DNA of 64,000 nucleotides. Source: Byssochlamys sp. IMV 00236 (Eukaryota > Ascomycota > Eurotiomycetes > Eurotiales > Thermoascaceae). Positions 22,601 to 36,160 of the stretch are shown one piece after another (the stretch's first letter is position 1; each line of letters begins with the position of its first letter). Below the pieces are notes generated by a model. It saw only the letters and a program-made list of their open reading frames with translations. It searched no databases and was not told where the DNA came from. A program made the translations under genes and the position numbers. Location of the stretch: contig MSJH02000279.1 in assembly GCA_001931875.2 (NCBI GenBank), forward strand, positions 1-64,000, written 5' to 3'.

Positions 22601-24078
22601 CTGAATTTATTTTTCTTATATTCTTGAGGTAACATTAAGTACATGTTACCTAATAGTTCCCATTACACACTTGGAGTGTTTGGCAACCTTTTTTACCGTA
22701 TAATCCAGGTGTCTCCTTTTTCGCCTAATCATTGCATCTGCTGGTCATACCTTAAATATGAACTTTATTTTTTTCATGCATTCAACTCTTCAACTCGTGT
22801 TTTACAAACTTACTTTGTGGCTCGACCTATATTGAAATTCTTTCCTAATAGTGACAGTAACTTAACAGTGATAAATTCGCAGGTCGTTTACATGACACTA
22901 CACTCTCTGAACTTGAATGGTAGTGGTGGTGCTCCTCTACTTACTGTTTTTCATCATCAGGGGATACAGCTCTAAAGCCAAAAGCTCTGCAGTTAAAAGC
23001 AGAAAAAACAGTTTTGACCTTAATCAAGTGTATTAAAGACAAAGGCTTAGTGACTACAGCTATATGAATCGTCTTTTCTTCACACATGAAATTGAAAAAA
23101 GCTATATTTGCACAAAAGCTTAAGGGGCATTGCTTCGACTTTAATTTTGAATGCACAGTTCCCTTTTAAGTATTTGATCTTTATATGAGTTTTTCATGTG
23201 CAATGAACCGTCACTAAGAGATATACTCTAATAGATGTTTCTATAAGTGATATCACTATTATGCAAGTTCCAAAGGGCCGAGAGTGTAGTACGACGTAAG
23301 GCATTTTTGCAGTGCCTTTGAAGAAAGTAGTATAATCAATATCATTATGTCCTATATCTATCGTCAATACAATAATTATTTTAAGCCCTCTGTTGTCCTT
23401 CAAGTTTGAATTAATATGCCAATCTTCTTCATATCAATATGCTGCATATGAATGTATTAGTACTCATCAGGTAGATTACTGCTTTGCTAAGCACGTCAAA
23501 GATGAGTTTATCTATGTATCTTTCAATATGCGATATTCGTCTTGTAACTGATTGCATACCCCGCTTTTTCTTTCTTTCTGCAAAGTGAACCTTCAAATCC
23601 TATATAATAAAGCTGTCTCTCCTTTATCAGCCCTAAAGAGCAACCCATATTTCCCGGTTACAAAGAAACGCGACTCATCATATATCACTTTCTCCACCGG
23701 CTGTTTGTCAAACTTACATATTTATTGATATTTTTCTTTTTGCTTCTGAATAATGAAACTTATAGAGCTGCTCAATAAAAGTCCTAGGACAGCATATGTT
23801 CCAAACAACTGGTTACAATATACTATTTGATCTTTATCAGCTGGCAATAAATATCCTAAAGGGCTCTCTCTTATACAAATATTCTCTACAAGTGCCTTTT
23901 TGACAATATCCTAGACAGTAGTGTTTGAAGGGGGCATCTCAACCATCAAAGAAGAGGGAGGAGTTATAGACTCCATAACCCATGTGTGACGTGTTGACTG
24001 GTGGCACATTCAAAAATATACAAGCAATTTCTCTCTCAGAGTTGACGTATATATTTTTTTTTCTTGCTTTTATTCATT
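19685..24078. other. Long spacer with transposon debris
   Basis: The largest gene-free block, about 4.4 kb. The clear content is a Tc1/mariner relic at about 21265-21930 (minus). Short open stretches at about 20524-20790, 22121-22333 and 22643-23156 carry stops in every frame on closer reading and look like further decayed elements. The right 100 bases are the CT-rich leader of CLF1. No RNA gene recognised. Confidence 0.5.
21265..21930 (-). mobile_element. Tc1/mariner transposase relic
   Basis: Reading the minus strand from about 21930 to 21265 gives transposase-like pieces: an entry helix region, a stretch with RNKCRVSTKKAHFHSVN, and then the DDE core with CVFIDETAFHVNMKRAVD. In the core a TGA replaces an expected Trp codon, and it continues through KTVTILGAICAIGAISV. 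Frames change between the pieces and several stops interrupt them. The second and third catalytic acidic residues and terminal inverted repeats were not found. It is an inactive copy of a family I associate with mucoralean genomes. Confidence 0.75.
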
Positions 24079-26272
24079 ATGGATTCTAAAGAAACCACAA
24101 GTGGGTTTGGAAAGAACCCAAGGCCACCCAAGGTATGATCAGCAATAAGCTTTCTTTGAAATCATTCCCTCATTCATCTTTAGGTCAAAAATAAAGCCCC
24201 AGCTCCCATTCAGATTACAGCTGAACAGATTTTACGTGAAGCTCATGATCGTCGTCTTGAACCTACTCACAGCATTCCACAACAAAAGATTGCTGACTTG
24301 GAAGAACTTTCAGAATTTCGTCAACGTAAACGTAAAGAATTCGAAGACAACATTCGAAAGAACAGACTCAACATTAGCAATTGGATCAAGTATGCTAACT
24401 GGGAAGAAAGTCAAATGGAACTTCAACGTGCTCGATCTGTGTTTGAGCGTGCGCTTGATGTCGAGTGGCGTAATGTGGCCATTTGGTTACGTTATATTGA
24501 CATGGAACTAAAGAATAAATGTGTCAATCACGCTCGTAATCTGTTGGACAGAGCAACCACGTTGATGCCTCGTATGGACCAGTTTTGGTACAAGTACACT
24601 TATATGGAAGAGACATTGGGTGAAGTCCCCAAGGCAAGAAATGTGTTTGAGCGTTGGATGAAGTGGGAGCCACCAGAGAACGCTTGGATGTCATACATCA
24701 AGATGGAGTTGCGTTATGATGAAAAGGAACGCGCCAGGGCTATCTATGAACGATTTGTTAGTATTCATCCTGAACCAGCAAATTGGATCAAGTGGGCCAA
24801 ATTTGAAGAAGAACAAAATAATTTAGCAAAATGTAGAGAGATTTATACGGCTGCTTTGGAATACTTGGGTGATGAGAAACTGGATCAAAAGGTTCTGGTT
24901 GCTTTTGCCAAATTTGAAATTAAAACAAAAGAGGTAAGTAGGGCAATATTAAAAAAGAAGAGATGAATAACAGAATCTATATAGTTTGAACGCGCTAGAG
25001 TCATTTTCAAGTATGGATTAGAAAGACTTCCTAAAGCCAAATCACAATCACTCTATAATCAATACACCAATTTTGAAAAGCAGTATGGTGACAAGGCTGG
25101 TATAGAAGATGTGGTTATCGGTAAACGACGTGTTCAGTATGAGCGAGAAATTGACGATAACCCGAAAAACTATGATGTTTGGTTCGACTATGCCAAACTG
25201 GAAGAATCCGCTGGCGACCCAACTCGAGTACGAGAAGTATATGAACGAGCGATTGCCCAAGTTCCACCTGCAGAAGAAAAGAGATATTGGAGACGTTATA
25301 TCTACTTATGGATCTACTATGCGCTATACGAAGAACTAGAGACACAGGATATGGAACGTACACGTGAAATCTATGAGCAATGCATCAAATTAATACCTCA
25401 CAAAAAGTTCACTTTTGCCAAGATTTGGCTCTTGTACGCACAGTTTGAAATTCGACAACTGGATGTTCAAAAGGCACGAAAACTATTAGGCAGAGCCATT
25501 GGTATGTGTCCCAAAAGCAAGCTGTTCAAAGGATATATCGATTTAGAGTTTCAAATGAGAGAGTTTGACCGTTGTCGTACGCTCTATACAAAGTACCTTG
25601 AATACAACCCTGCCAACTGTTCCGCCTGGATCAAATTTGCTGAATTGGAAAGAGATGTTCTGGGAGAAACAGAACGTTGTCGTGCTATCTTTGACTTGGG
25701 CATTGCACAGCCAGCGCTGGATATGCCAGAACTACTTTGGAAAGCCTATATTGATTTTGAAATTGCAGAAGAAGAATATGACAATGCTAGAGACCTTTAT
25801 CACCGCTTATTAGAACGTACAGAGCATGTCAAGGTGTATATCAGCTTTGCCCAGTTTGAGTTGTCGATACCATATGAAGAAGGAAGTGATGAAAATGTCA
25901 AGAATTCTCGCAATATATTTGCAAAGGCATATGATAAAATGAAGGAGAAGGAGCTTAAAGAAGAGGTATGTAAAAGAGTTAAAACGTACACAATGACTAA
26001 ATATTTTTTAGAGAGTTATTTTACTTGAAGCATGGAAAGACTTTGAAGAAAATTATGGTACTGATGAGACCAAACAAGCAGTGCAGCAAAAGATGCCCAA
26101 GGTTGTCAAGAAAAGAAGACAAGCTAAGGATTCTACTGAGGATAACATTATTTGGGAAGAATACTTTGATTATATTTTCCCAGATGATAAAGTACAAAGT
26201 GGCCCACTTAAACTCTTACAGATGGCACAAGCTTGGAAGAAATCGGGAAACAACAGTAGTAATGACTCATAA
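24079..26272 (+). CDS. CLF1: Pre-mRNA splicing factor Clf1/Crooked neck (HAT repeats)
   Basis: Exons 24079-24132, 24184-24933, 24985-25965 and 26012-26272; 681 residues, close to the 690 of animal Crooked neck. From about residue 50 the protein is a continuous array of HAT repeats with the usual W...A.FE and R.I.ER positions ([24 protein letters not shown] and similar). It is a scaffold of the NineTeen/Prp19-associated complex needed for spliceosome activation. The start is a short 18-codon exon after a T-rich leader. It converges with the aldehyde dehydrogenase gene, 143 bp between stop codons. Confidence 0.95.
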
Positions 26273-26415
26273 AGCAATAAAGATATTGTACATAATAACA
26301 CACAAATAAGCTAAACTTGGTCATGTAAAGGAGTGAACTTGTTTTATTTTTAAAAGAGGGTAAAATGGATGAAGAGAAAGTAGCAATAAAAAAAAAAAAG
26401 ATGACTGAACAAGGA

Positions 26416-28402
<1,987 letters not shown>

Positions 28403-29828
28403 TTTTGAGAGAGAAAAAAGAAAAGCAAGAGAAGGAGGCACAAAGTTTTTTTTTTAAAAAAAAGGGAGTTTATGCAAACTCTCTTTTGAGTTCAAACCTA
28501 GTTTGAGTGGATATTCGTTTTTTATTTATTTCAAAATATGGTTGCTTTACGTACGTGCCTTCTTGAGACTAGGACTATGCTTTCTTTGTATCTTTTTGCA
28601 CGTTTGATAGTTAAAGGGTTAGGATATATCTATTTAGTTATTTTACAAAGTTACATAGATGGACGAGTCTGGATTGACAGTAACAGACATTTATACAGAA
28701 ATCAAGCTATTCATCCTATTTTACACTTGTAAAACATTGCAACAGGTTCTCTTTCTCTCTCTGTTGTGGTGTAACGACATGAGAGGAAACAACTGAATTG
28801 TCAACTATTTCTGCTTTAGGTTATCAACTGGGTAATTTGTTACAGTACCCTGCTGTCTCACGTGTACTACATCAAAGAACATCAATTGTGAGAATCAATT
28901 GTTTATCAGTAAGTTATGTTTTGCAATTACAGCCAATGTGTACCATTGAGAAGGACTTCACTGCCCAGAAGCTATATCACAAAGTTTCTTTCTTGACTCA
29001 CTTTATTAACTCGATTTATTTAGTAGATGCAAAAGTAAAATCAAAGAAACCATGCCCAAGAGATATCCGTAGAGAAACGGTACCATAAACGACTCTGAAT
29101 ACACTATTAATCGACATCTAAAGATATCAAAGTTGATAAACTGGGCTGTCCCTGGTTCCTTTTATGCAAAGAACAAGCATGGCTTTACACTTGGTGCACT
29201 CCAGTGTGTGTGTAGGTAAATGGCCATGAGAAAAAAAAAAGGGGTTATTTTTTTTGCATTCAATATGCTGAAATTAGTTAGAATATGACCACATTGTCAA
29301 CGTTCTTTAGTTCAGTTGAGGCTTTATATGCTCTCTCTTTTCATTCAAAACAGAGTGGCAATAATATATAAATTCAGCCACCGGGAACATATTTTTTGTA
29401 ATTACCGTAGCCAATCACCATTACAAACACAGCTGTATAAAAAAAACTCCAGTGTTGCACTGCAGGTTCAGTAAACCTTGTGGTATTTTTGGTTGTAAAG
29501 ACAGGACAGAATGAGAGTATGTGAGCCAAATCGTTAAGATCGCCTAAATAATGTTTGGTGGCCTCTCCTGTTGATAAACTGCAGATATTTTTTTTTCTTT
29601 GTGTATCCAAAAGTTTAAACGGGCGGGAATAAAAAAATTAGTAAACACAAAGACTGAGGCATTTATTGTTATTAGATTAATAGTAGAAGTATTATGTTGA
29701 TAGTATTACTTTATAGAAAAAAAAAAAAAAACAACCAGTGTAGTTGTTACGTATACAATTGTAAAGGAAAGGGAAAGAGGGGGGTATGTGAAAGCTGTTT
29801 GTTGTGGAATAATTAGGGGAGTTCCTTT
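28403..29828. other. Spacer with a possible orphan ORF at 28538-28732
   Basis: About 1.4 kb. On the plus strand 28538-28732 is an unspliced 64-codon frame with an ATG after an AT-rich leader and one hydrophobic segment (LFARLIVKGLGYIYLVIL); I recognise no family. A minus-strand open stretch at 29610-29374 also has one hydrophobic segment. Neither has supporting features, so no gene is called. Confidence 0.3.
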
Positions 29829-30917
29829 TTAATCATTTTGCACATGATATATAAGATAACCAGGTAACCCATAAACACTGAATCCCATCGACTTTGCAAT
29901 CTTTGCAAATCCCTCTGTTTCCACTTGGTGTTGATAAGTAAAGGCAGGGAATATAGCTCCCTCACGATGAACATGAGCCTTGACCAATGTAAATGTTGCA
30001 CCTACACCGTCTAGAGGCACTTTATAATCACTTCCCAAATGTGTCGGCATATCCACCATCTAATATTATGTTTAAATATCATGCATCTGTATACTAAAAC
30101 AAGTATATCTTACCAAATATCTATAGGTAGGGAATTCATAGTAACCTTCTAAAAGTACAAAATCTTCACGAATTCCTTCCTGTATTTTTCTCGAATCATC
30201 AGTTTCTTGCCAATTATTCTTGTCATATCCCCAAAACTGGTTGTCTTCACGCTGAAGTAAACAATTCGGCACAATCACGTCTGCATCCGCACGCATGAGG
30301 TCTTCAAAAATAGTCGGTGGATACTCGACCACGTCCACATCGACCCAGGCGACCCAGCTGATATCTGGTTTGAGACTGGCTGAAAGAAGCCAGTTTCTGG
30401 ATCTTGCCATGATCTGACGACGCAAGGGCTGCATTTCGTATTTATGACGCTTTTCGCTTGGTAAATCAAAGTCAAAATCTTTTTGAAAGATACGGATCGA
30501 ATCGAATCGGTTGGCCCATCGACTTTGGAACTTGTGAGCATACTCTTGGAGAACTTCGAGAGTTCCATCTGAAGAATCAGAGACAAGGAAGGCAATAGAG
30601 ATCAAGTGGTTAGGGTAGGTTGTACGTTCAAGGAGTTCAAAGTATCTATCCAGGTACCGTGCAGCATCCTTGAGTGGAGTAAGGACAAGTACTTTTTCCT
30701 TGTTTCGCTTGGCATCTAAAGGTGAGCTTGTCAAGTGGTTAAAGTCAATCGTACTGGGCTTAGCAGAAAGTGATATCGAAACAGAGGGCATGAATCTATT
30801 GTTGGTACATTGTCTATCTGATATATTGATGCTAGAAAATAATGAAAAGAATAATAAAATGGTAACAATGATGGCAGTGATAAAGGCTCGCCTGGAGCTT
30901 AGCAGTGACAATGACAT
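29829..30917 (-). CDS. Golgi mannosyltransferase complex subunit (Mnn9/Anp1/Van1 family)
   Basis: Exons 30917-30114 and 30059-29829 on the minus strand; 344 residues. It is a type II membrane protein with one span at about residues 10-30 and a lumenal glycosyltransferase domain. Motifs include LVLTPLKDAARYLDRYFELL, the family's LVSDSSDGTLEVL block, the metal-binding DxD as WVDVDVVEYP, and a late segment with MVDMPTHLGSDYKVPLDGVG. The family builds the alpha-1,6-mannan backbone on N-glycans in the cis-Golgi. The three yeast members cannot be told apart here. An upstream ATG 36 bases earlier is in frame but lies in the purine-rich leader, so the later one was taken. Confidence 0.9.
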
Positions 30918-32268
30918 CTTTAAAAAAAGAGAGAGAGGAAGAAAAAGAAGCAAAAAGAGAGAATGAGAGAAAAGAAAGGAAAAAAAGGGGGGGGGGAGTT
31001 GAGTTTATTTTTCCTATAAAAAAACTTTTTTGTATCTGCCCTCTATTTTTTAAAAAAAAGGAGATTATATTTCCAAGAAGGGGCAACTCTTCATATATTG
31101 GACCTTCTTATTGGAATTTGTCTAATAGGAAAGCTTCTTTTTTTATCAGTGGCGTCTATCTTTTTATATTTATGGAACTATTTCCTTATTGAATCCTTTG
31201 TTCCTTTCGAAATTCTCAATTTGGATTTATAGAGCATTTTTGTGAAACTAGATCGCCCAAAAAAAAAAAGAGAGAGATAAAGACATTTAAATCCCGATAT
31301 TATTGTCTCTCTTATGGGTGTTTGTTTATCATTCAGTGAGATAGATCCAATAAAAGAAATTTGTATTAAATCCAAAGAAAAGGGAGAAACTACAAATGAT
31401 AGGCTGAGGATTCTATTATTAGGATGTCAAAAGATGATTGCAACACAGACATTTGAAAGATGACCAATAGGAAAATATGAGTGATCTACGTGAATAGTGA
31501 CTTCTCGTGTTTTCTTCTTTTTCTGGTTACACCTGTAAGCTTGAACTTTTTCAATAAAGATACAAACCTCTGGATTATTTATCTAAGCTCACGGCAACAT
31601 TTAGAGAAATAATGCATATAAAGCCTTTCTTTTTCTTTTCTTTTCTTTTTTTTTTTTTTAGGAACAGAAATGACTTTTTGTAATATTTTATAGAAAATTC
31701 TTAATACTTTTCAGTAATCCACTATAAGAAATGTTTATTGTGCCCCAAATTACTTTAAATTCAGTCGCTTATTTTCAGTATTATTACTACAGCGCTTTGA
31801 TTGTATTGAGCTCGTGTGGTATCTTTTGTCGTAGGAATACCCAATTTAATGATTGGAGGGACACTTATATCACCAGAACAAGGCAATCGTCGAATTTAAG
31901 CATCCACTAACAACTATGTGAGCACCTGCTAGAAACTTGACATAATAAGGTTGCAACTGGATGCAAGGAAATAGACATTTTCTTTATTTATCAAGAATAT
32001 TACTTCCCCCTATTTTTATATCAAGACATTAATGGATAAAATGGGTTTATTCAGTAAAACCAATAGTAAGTAAAGTATCTTTCTTACTATCCAAAGGTTT
32101 TCTTTTTTATAGGACATGACCCAACTACATAGGCTTTGATATTGAACAATCATTTATTTCATGCTTAAGGCAAATAGAGTTACACAAATGGGCGTCCGCT
32201 CGATAAACGACTGTGCCCTTTCTTTTCTTTTCTTTTTTTTTCTAATTGCACTTTTAAACACGCGTGAT
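30918..32268. other. Spacer between the mannosyltransferase and DDI1
   Basis: About 1.35 kb holding two divergent promoters. Purine-rich DNA flanks the left gene and a TTTTC-rich tract precedes DDI1. No gene, repeat or RNA gene recognised. Confidence 0.5.
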
Positions 32269-33699
32269 ATGTTTGTGACTATTACAACCGATGGAGAAGA
32301 CATTTACAACTTGGAGATTGATAGTCAAATGGCTATTGAAGATCTAAAGGCACTTTTAGAAGCAGAGGTAACTGTTTTTTCGTTCATTCACATCATGACT
32401 CACGCATATACCAGTCAGGAGTTCCACCTGATATGCAGCGTTTATTTTATCATGGAAAAGAATTATCAGAACTTAAAAAAACACTAGAAGAGTATCAAGT
32501 TGGACAAAATGAAATGATACACATGCAACGAATTCAACAAGCAGCGCCAAGGTAAAAGCAATAAAAGAATAAAGAAGGAGACTAATTGCATAATAGTCAT
32601 CCCGACTTTGATGCTATGCGTCAACATGTCCTTCAAGATCAACGACTTTTACAACAATTAGAAAGGGTAATGCATTGCGCGTCTTTTTTTATATATCCGT
32701 ATTATTAATAATATCAAATAGACAAATCCCGAATTAGCGCATGCAGCACGTCATGATCCTGCAAAATTCTCAACCATGGTCGAACAGATTGAACAATCTC
32801 GTCGTGCAGCAGAAATTCAAAAGGCACAATTAGCAGCCCTTAATAATGACCCCTTTGATATCGAAGCACAGAAGCGCATTGAAGAGGCTATCCGTCAGGA
32901 AAACATAGCAGCCAACTTGGAAGCGGCTATGGAGTATAACCCAGAGTCATTCACAAGAGTGACACGTCTTTATATTAATGTAGAAATCAACAATAAGAAA
33001 TTGGTTGCTCTGGTTGACTCGGGAGCTCAGAGTACAGTGAGTAAGTATCTAAAACAGCAAAAAAAAAAAGTGACTGACACCTTGTCTCTAGTTAGTCCAG
33101 AAACAGCAGAAGCGTGTGGGCTTATGCGTCTGTTAGATACCCGTTTCAGTGGAGTTGCTAAAGGTGTTGGAACGGCAAAAATCCTGGGTCGTATTCATAG
33201 TGCACAGATGAGGCTTTCCAAAAACTTCTTTTTGACTTGCTCGTTTATTGTGTTAGAAGGAAAGGGTTCAGAGTTGCTCTTTGGGCTTGATATGTTAAAG
33301 AAACATAGGGCATGCATTGATCTGCGTAAAAATGCATTAACCTTTGATGATTGCGATATTCCATTTTTAGCAGAACATGAACTCCCAGAGAAGCAGCGTA
33401 GGATAGAGGCAAGTTTTTGTGAGTTTCTATAAAGTGTATGTAGGCTAACCATTTAATAGATTCATGGAAGTGAAGATGAGATACCTCCCGCTGACCCTAA
33501 GGTGGCTATACCTGCAGCTGCAGAAGCAGCAGGAGCATCATCAGCCGGTGGACTGTCGTCATCATCTAATACACAGAGCAAATTCTCAGAAAAGGATATT
33601 AAACTACTTACAGATATGGGAGTGAGCCGTCAGGAAGCCATTCATGCGTTGGAAATGGCAGGAGGAAACCCGGATTTGGCAGCAAGTTTATTGTTTTAG
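32269..33699 (+). CDS. DDI1: Ubiquitin-dependent protease/shuttle Ddi1
   Basis: Exons 32269-32367, 32415-32551, 32597-32666, 32722-33040, 33092-33408 and 33460-33699; 393 residues. The order is a ubiquitin-like domain (about 1-75), a helical domain, an aspartic-protease domain with DSGAQST and catalytic D201, and a C-terminal UBA (about 355-393, with [13 protein letters not shown]). Ddi1 cuts heavily ubiquitinated clients and shuttles to the proteasome. The last intron begins GC rather than GT (AG|GCAAGT); no GT donor restores the UBA frame, so this is a GC-AG intron. A linker rich in Ala and Ser precedes the UBA. Confidence 0.94.
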
Positions 33700-33852
33700 G
33701 GAATCCGTCATGTTACACGACTTGTGTTTACTTGCTATCCATATTTGGCTATGAAGATGTCCTTTTTTCTTCTCCTTTTTTTCTCTTCGTCGTTTTTCTT
33801 TCTTCTTTTTGTTTATCTTGTTTTTTTCTTACTTTTTGTTTTACCGTCAAAA

Positions 33853-36101
33853 ATGGTAAATAATAAAGGCTTTAAAGACAACTTTGACATTGATTGTTTT
33901 ATGCCTAGAATCATGCTGCTACAGACCCAGAGCTTTATTATATAAAGCAAGAACGCATAGGTACACAATAAAAAAAAAGGGCGATATATACTTATTTCTT
34001 TTAGGCAAGGGCTCGTTTGGTGAAGTATACAAAGGGTAAAATACAAGTCAAACGAGATAGGCCACAGTTTTAACCTTTTTGTATTTTAGCATTGACAAGA
34101 GAACAAATAAACCAGTTGCTATAAAAGTCATTGATCTTGAAAGTGCAGAGGATGAAATAGATGACATTCAACAAGAGATAGCCATCTTGTCTCAGTTGGA
34201 TTCACCCTATGTCACAAAGTAAGGATCAAGCGATCGAGTGGTTTGTAATCCCTATTTTTTTTGCTAAGGCAAAACTCCTTTTATTTAGGTACTATGGTTC
34301 ATACTTGAAAGGTACAGGGTTATGGATTATCATGGAATACTGTGCGGGAGGATCATGCAGTGACCTGGTATGTATATACATGAATAAAAGAAATGCCTGA
34401 GCTCACAAATACATCTCCCTTGGGGGTTATATAGATGAAAATGGGAACAATACGTGAAGAATACATTGCTATCATCTTGAAAGAATTATTGAAGGGGTTA
34501 GATTATCTTCATAACGAAGGAAAGCTACATAGAGATATTAAAGGTAGAGTGTGTATATACATATAATTCATGGCTATTTACATCTTTTCAAAGCTGCAAA
34601 TATCTTGCTAAGCGCAAACGGTGAAGTAAAATTAGCTGACTTTGGTGTATCGGGGCAGGTAAAATGAATTGTTTATTATTACAAATATGGTAATGTGAAA
34701 ACACTTCTAACCAACCCTTTTAGATAACAGCAACATTGACCAAAAAGAACACATTTGTTGGAACTCCTGTAAGTTGCCTAAACTATTAGTGACTTCATGA
34801 GGATAATAACATCTCTTGTTCAGTTTTGGATGGCGCCTGAAGTTATAAAGCAATCAGGCTACGATTTCAAGGCTGATATTTGGTCTCTTGGCATCACAGC
34901 TATAGAACTTGCCAACGGCGAGCCACCTTATGCAAAAATGCATCCGATGAAAGTACTCTTCCATATACCCAAAAATGATCCCCCTCAGCTTGGCCCTCCA
35001 CATAGCAAAGCTTTCCGAGATTTTGTCAGTTTATGCTTACAAACTAGTCCAGCTAACGTAGGGTGAATCATTTTATATGCAAGTCATGTCACTCATTTTT
35101 TTCTCTATCTTTACAGAGACCTACAGCCAAAGAACTTTTGAAGCACAAGTTTATAAAGAGCAGCAAGAAGATAGCCTACCTTACAGAACTAATTGAAGGA
35201 CATGAACGCTGGCTAAGCATAAATGGCCGTGATAACGAGTCTTCAGATGAAGAAACTAAGTAAGTGCTTTATATGTTTACACTGGCGCGATAGTAAACAT
35301 ATATACGCTTTTTTTTTTCTCTACCAGGGTCGATGTGGAAGATGACGACGGCTGGGATTTTGGAACAGTCAAGGCAGCAGCAAGTCCGCTACCAAAACCT
35401 GCAGCTCCACAAATGCAAACGTCACCAAGTCAATACTCTATCACTCATCTTAATGGTGTACCATCATCACCCTCTATGCAACAATTACCTCGAACAACAC
35501 CCATAGGCCAGTCCAACCCACAATCTTCATCCCCACATCCTGCGTCAAGGGTCCATATGCTTATGGTAAGTTGAATGGCTCCCCTAGTTAAGAATGCGTT
35601 TTGAGAAGCTTCAGTGAAAGGGCTTACATTCATTAAATAGGCTAAATCTGCACATATGGACGCCCGACGCGGCTTAGGCGAATTTGAAGATACAAGTCAA
35701 AATACAGTTAGAGCTGCCGACAGCTCAGCAAATAATCGAGCATCCAACAGAACTAGTTTGATACAGAAGGCAATGAACTTTAGCCCGCTTCCTCAATTAC
35801 CAAGTAAATCTATGTCATCCAGAAGTATTAGCACAATTGCTTCTGCAAAGACGAATAATGGTGATGCCCAGATTTTGGAAACGATACTGCCTATACTTGA
35901 TAAGGTAGTTATATATATATATATATATATGTAATATGACTGTAGCTTATATGAACTGTATGATTTTAGCTTCAAAAGAATTGTAAAAATCATAAGAGTT
36001 TAGCAGCTATGGAATCTTTGCAAAAATCATTGATTTCGGTGGAAAGAGAGCTCCCAGGCACTGTAAAAACTTTATTCCAAGAAGTGTCTCAATTACTGTA
36101 A
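33853..36101 (+). CDS. Ste20-like germinal-centre kinase (GCK-III, Sid1/Mst3/4 type)
   Basis: Thirteen exons: 33853-33855, 33909-33960, 34005-34035, 34090-34218, 34289-34367, 34435-34543, 34594-34658, 34724-34768, 34824-35057, 35117-35259, 35328-35565, 35641-35904 and 35970-36101; 507 residues. The first coding exon is only the ATG, followed by a 53-nt intron. The kinase domain shows [36 protein letters not shown] and the [11 protein letters not shown] activation segment of Ste20 kinases. After it come an acidic [11 protein letters not shown] patch, a Ser/Pro-rich linker and a helical C-terminal end. Such kinases act in septation, polarity and cell-separation pathways; which one applies here is open. 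Confidence 0.92.
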
Positions 36102-36160
36102 AAAACCACAACAAACAACAAAAAAGAATAAAGAAATGCTTTTTATGATTACTATATTGA

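Noticed and set aside
22121..23160. A second transposon in the long spacer
   Set aside because: Short stretches look faintly transposase-like but stops are frequent and no diagnostic motif was found.
29374..29610. 78-codon minus-strand frame with a hydrophobic end
   Set aside because: No ATG context, intron pattern or family resemblance.
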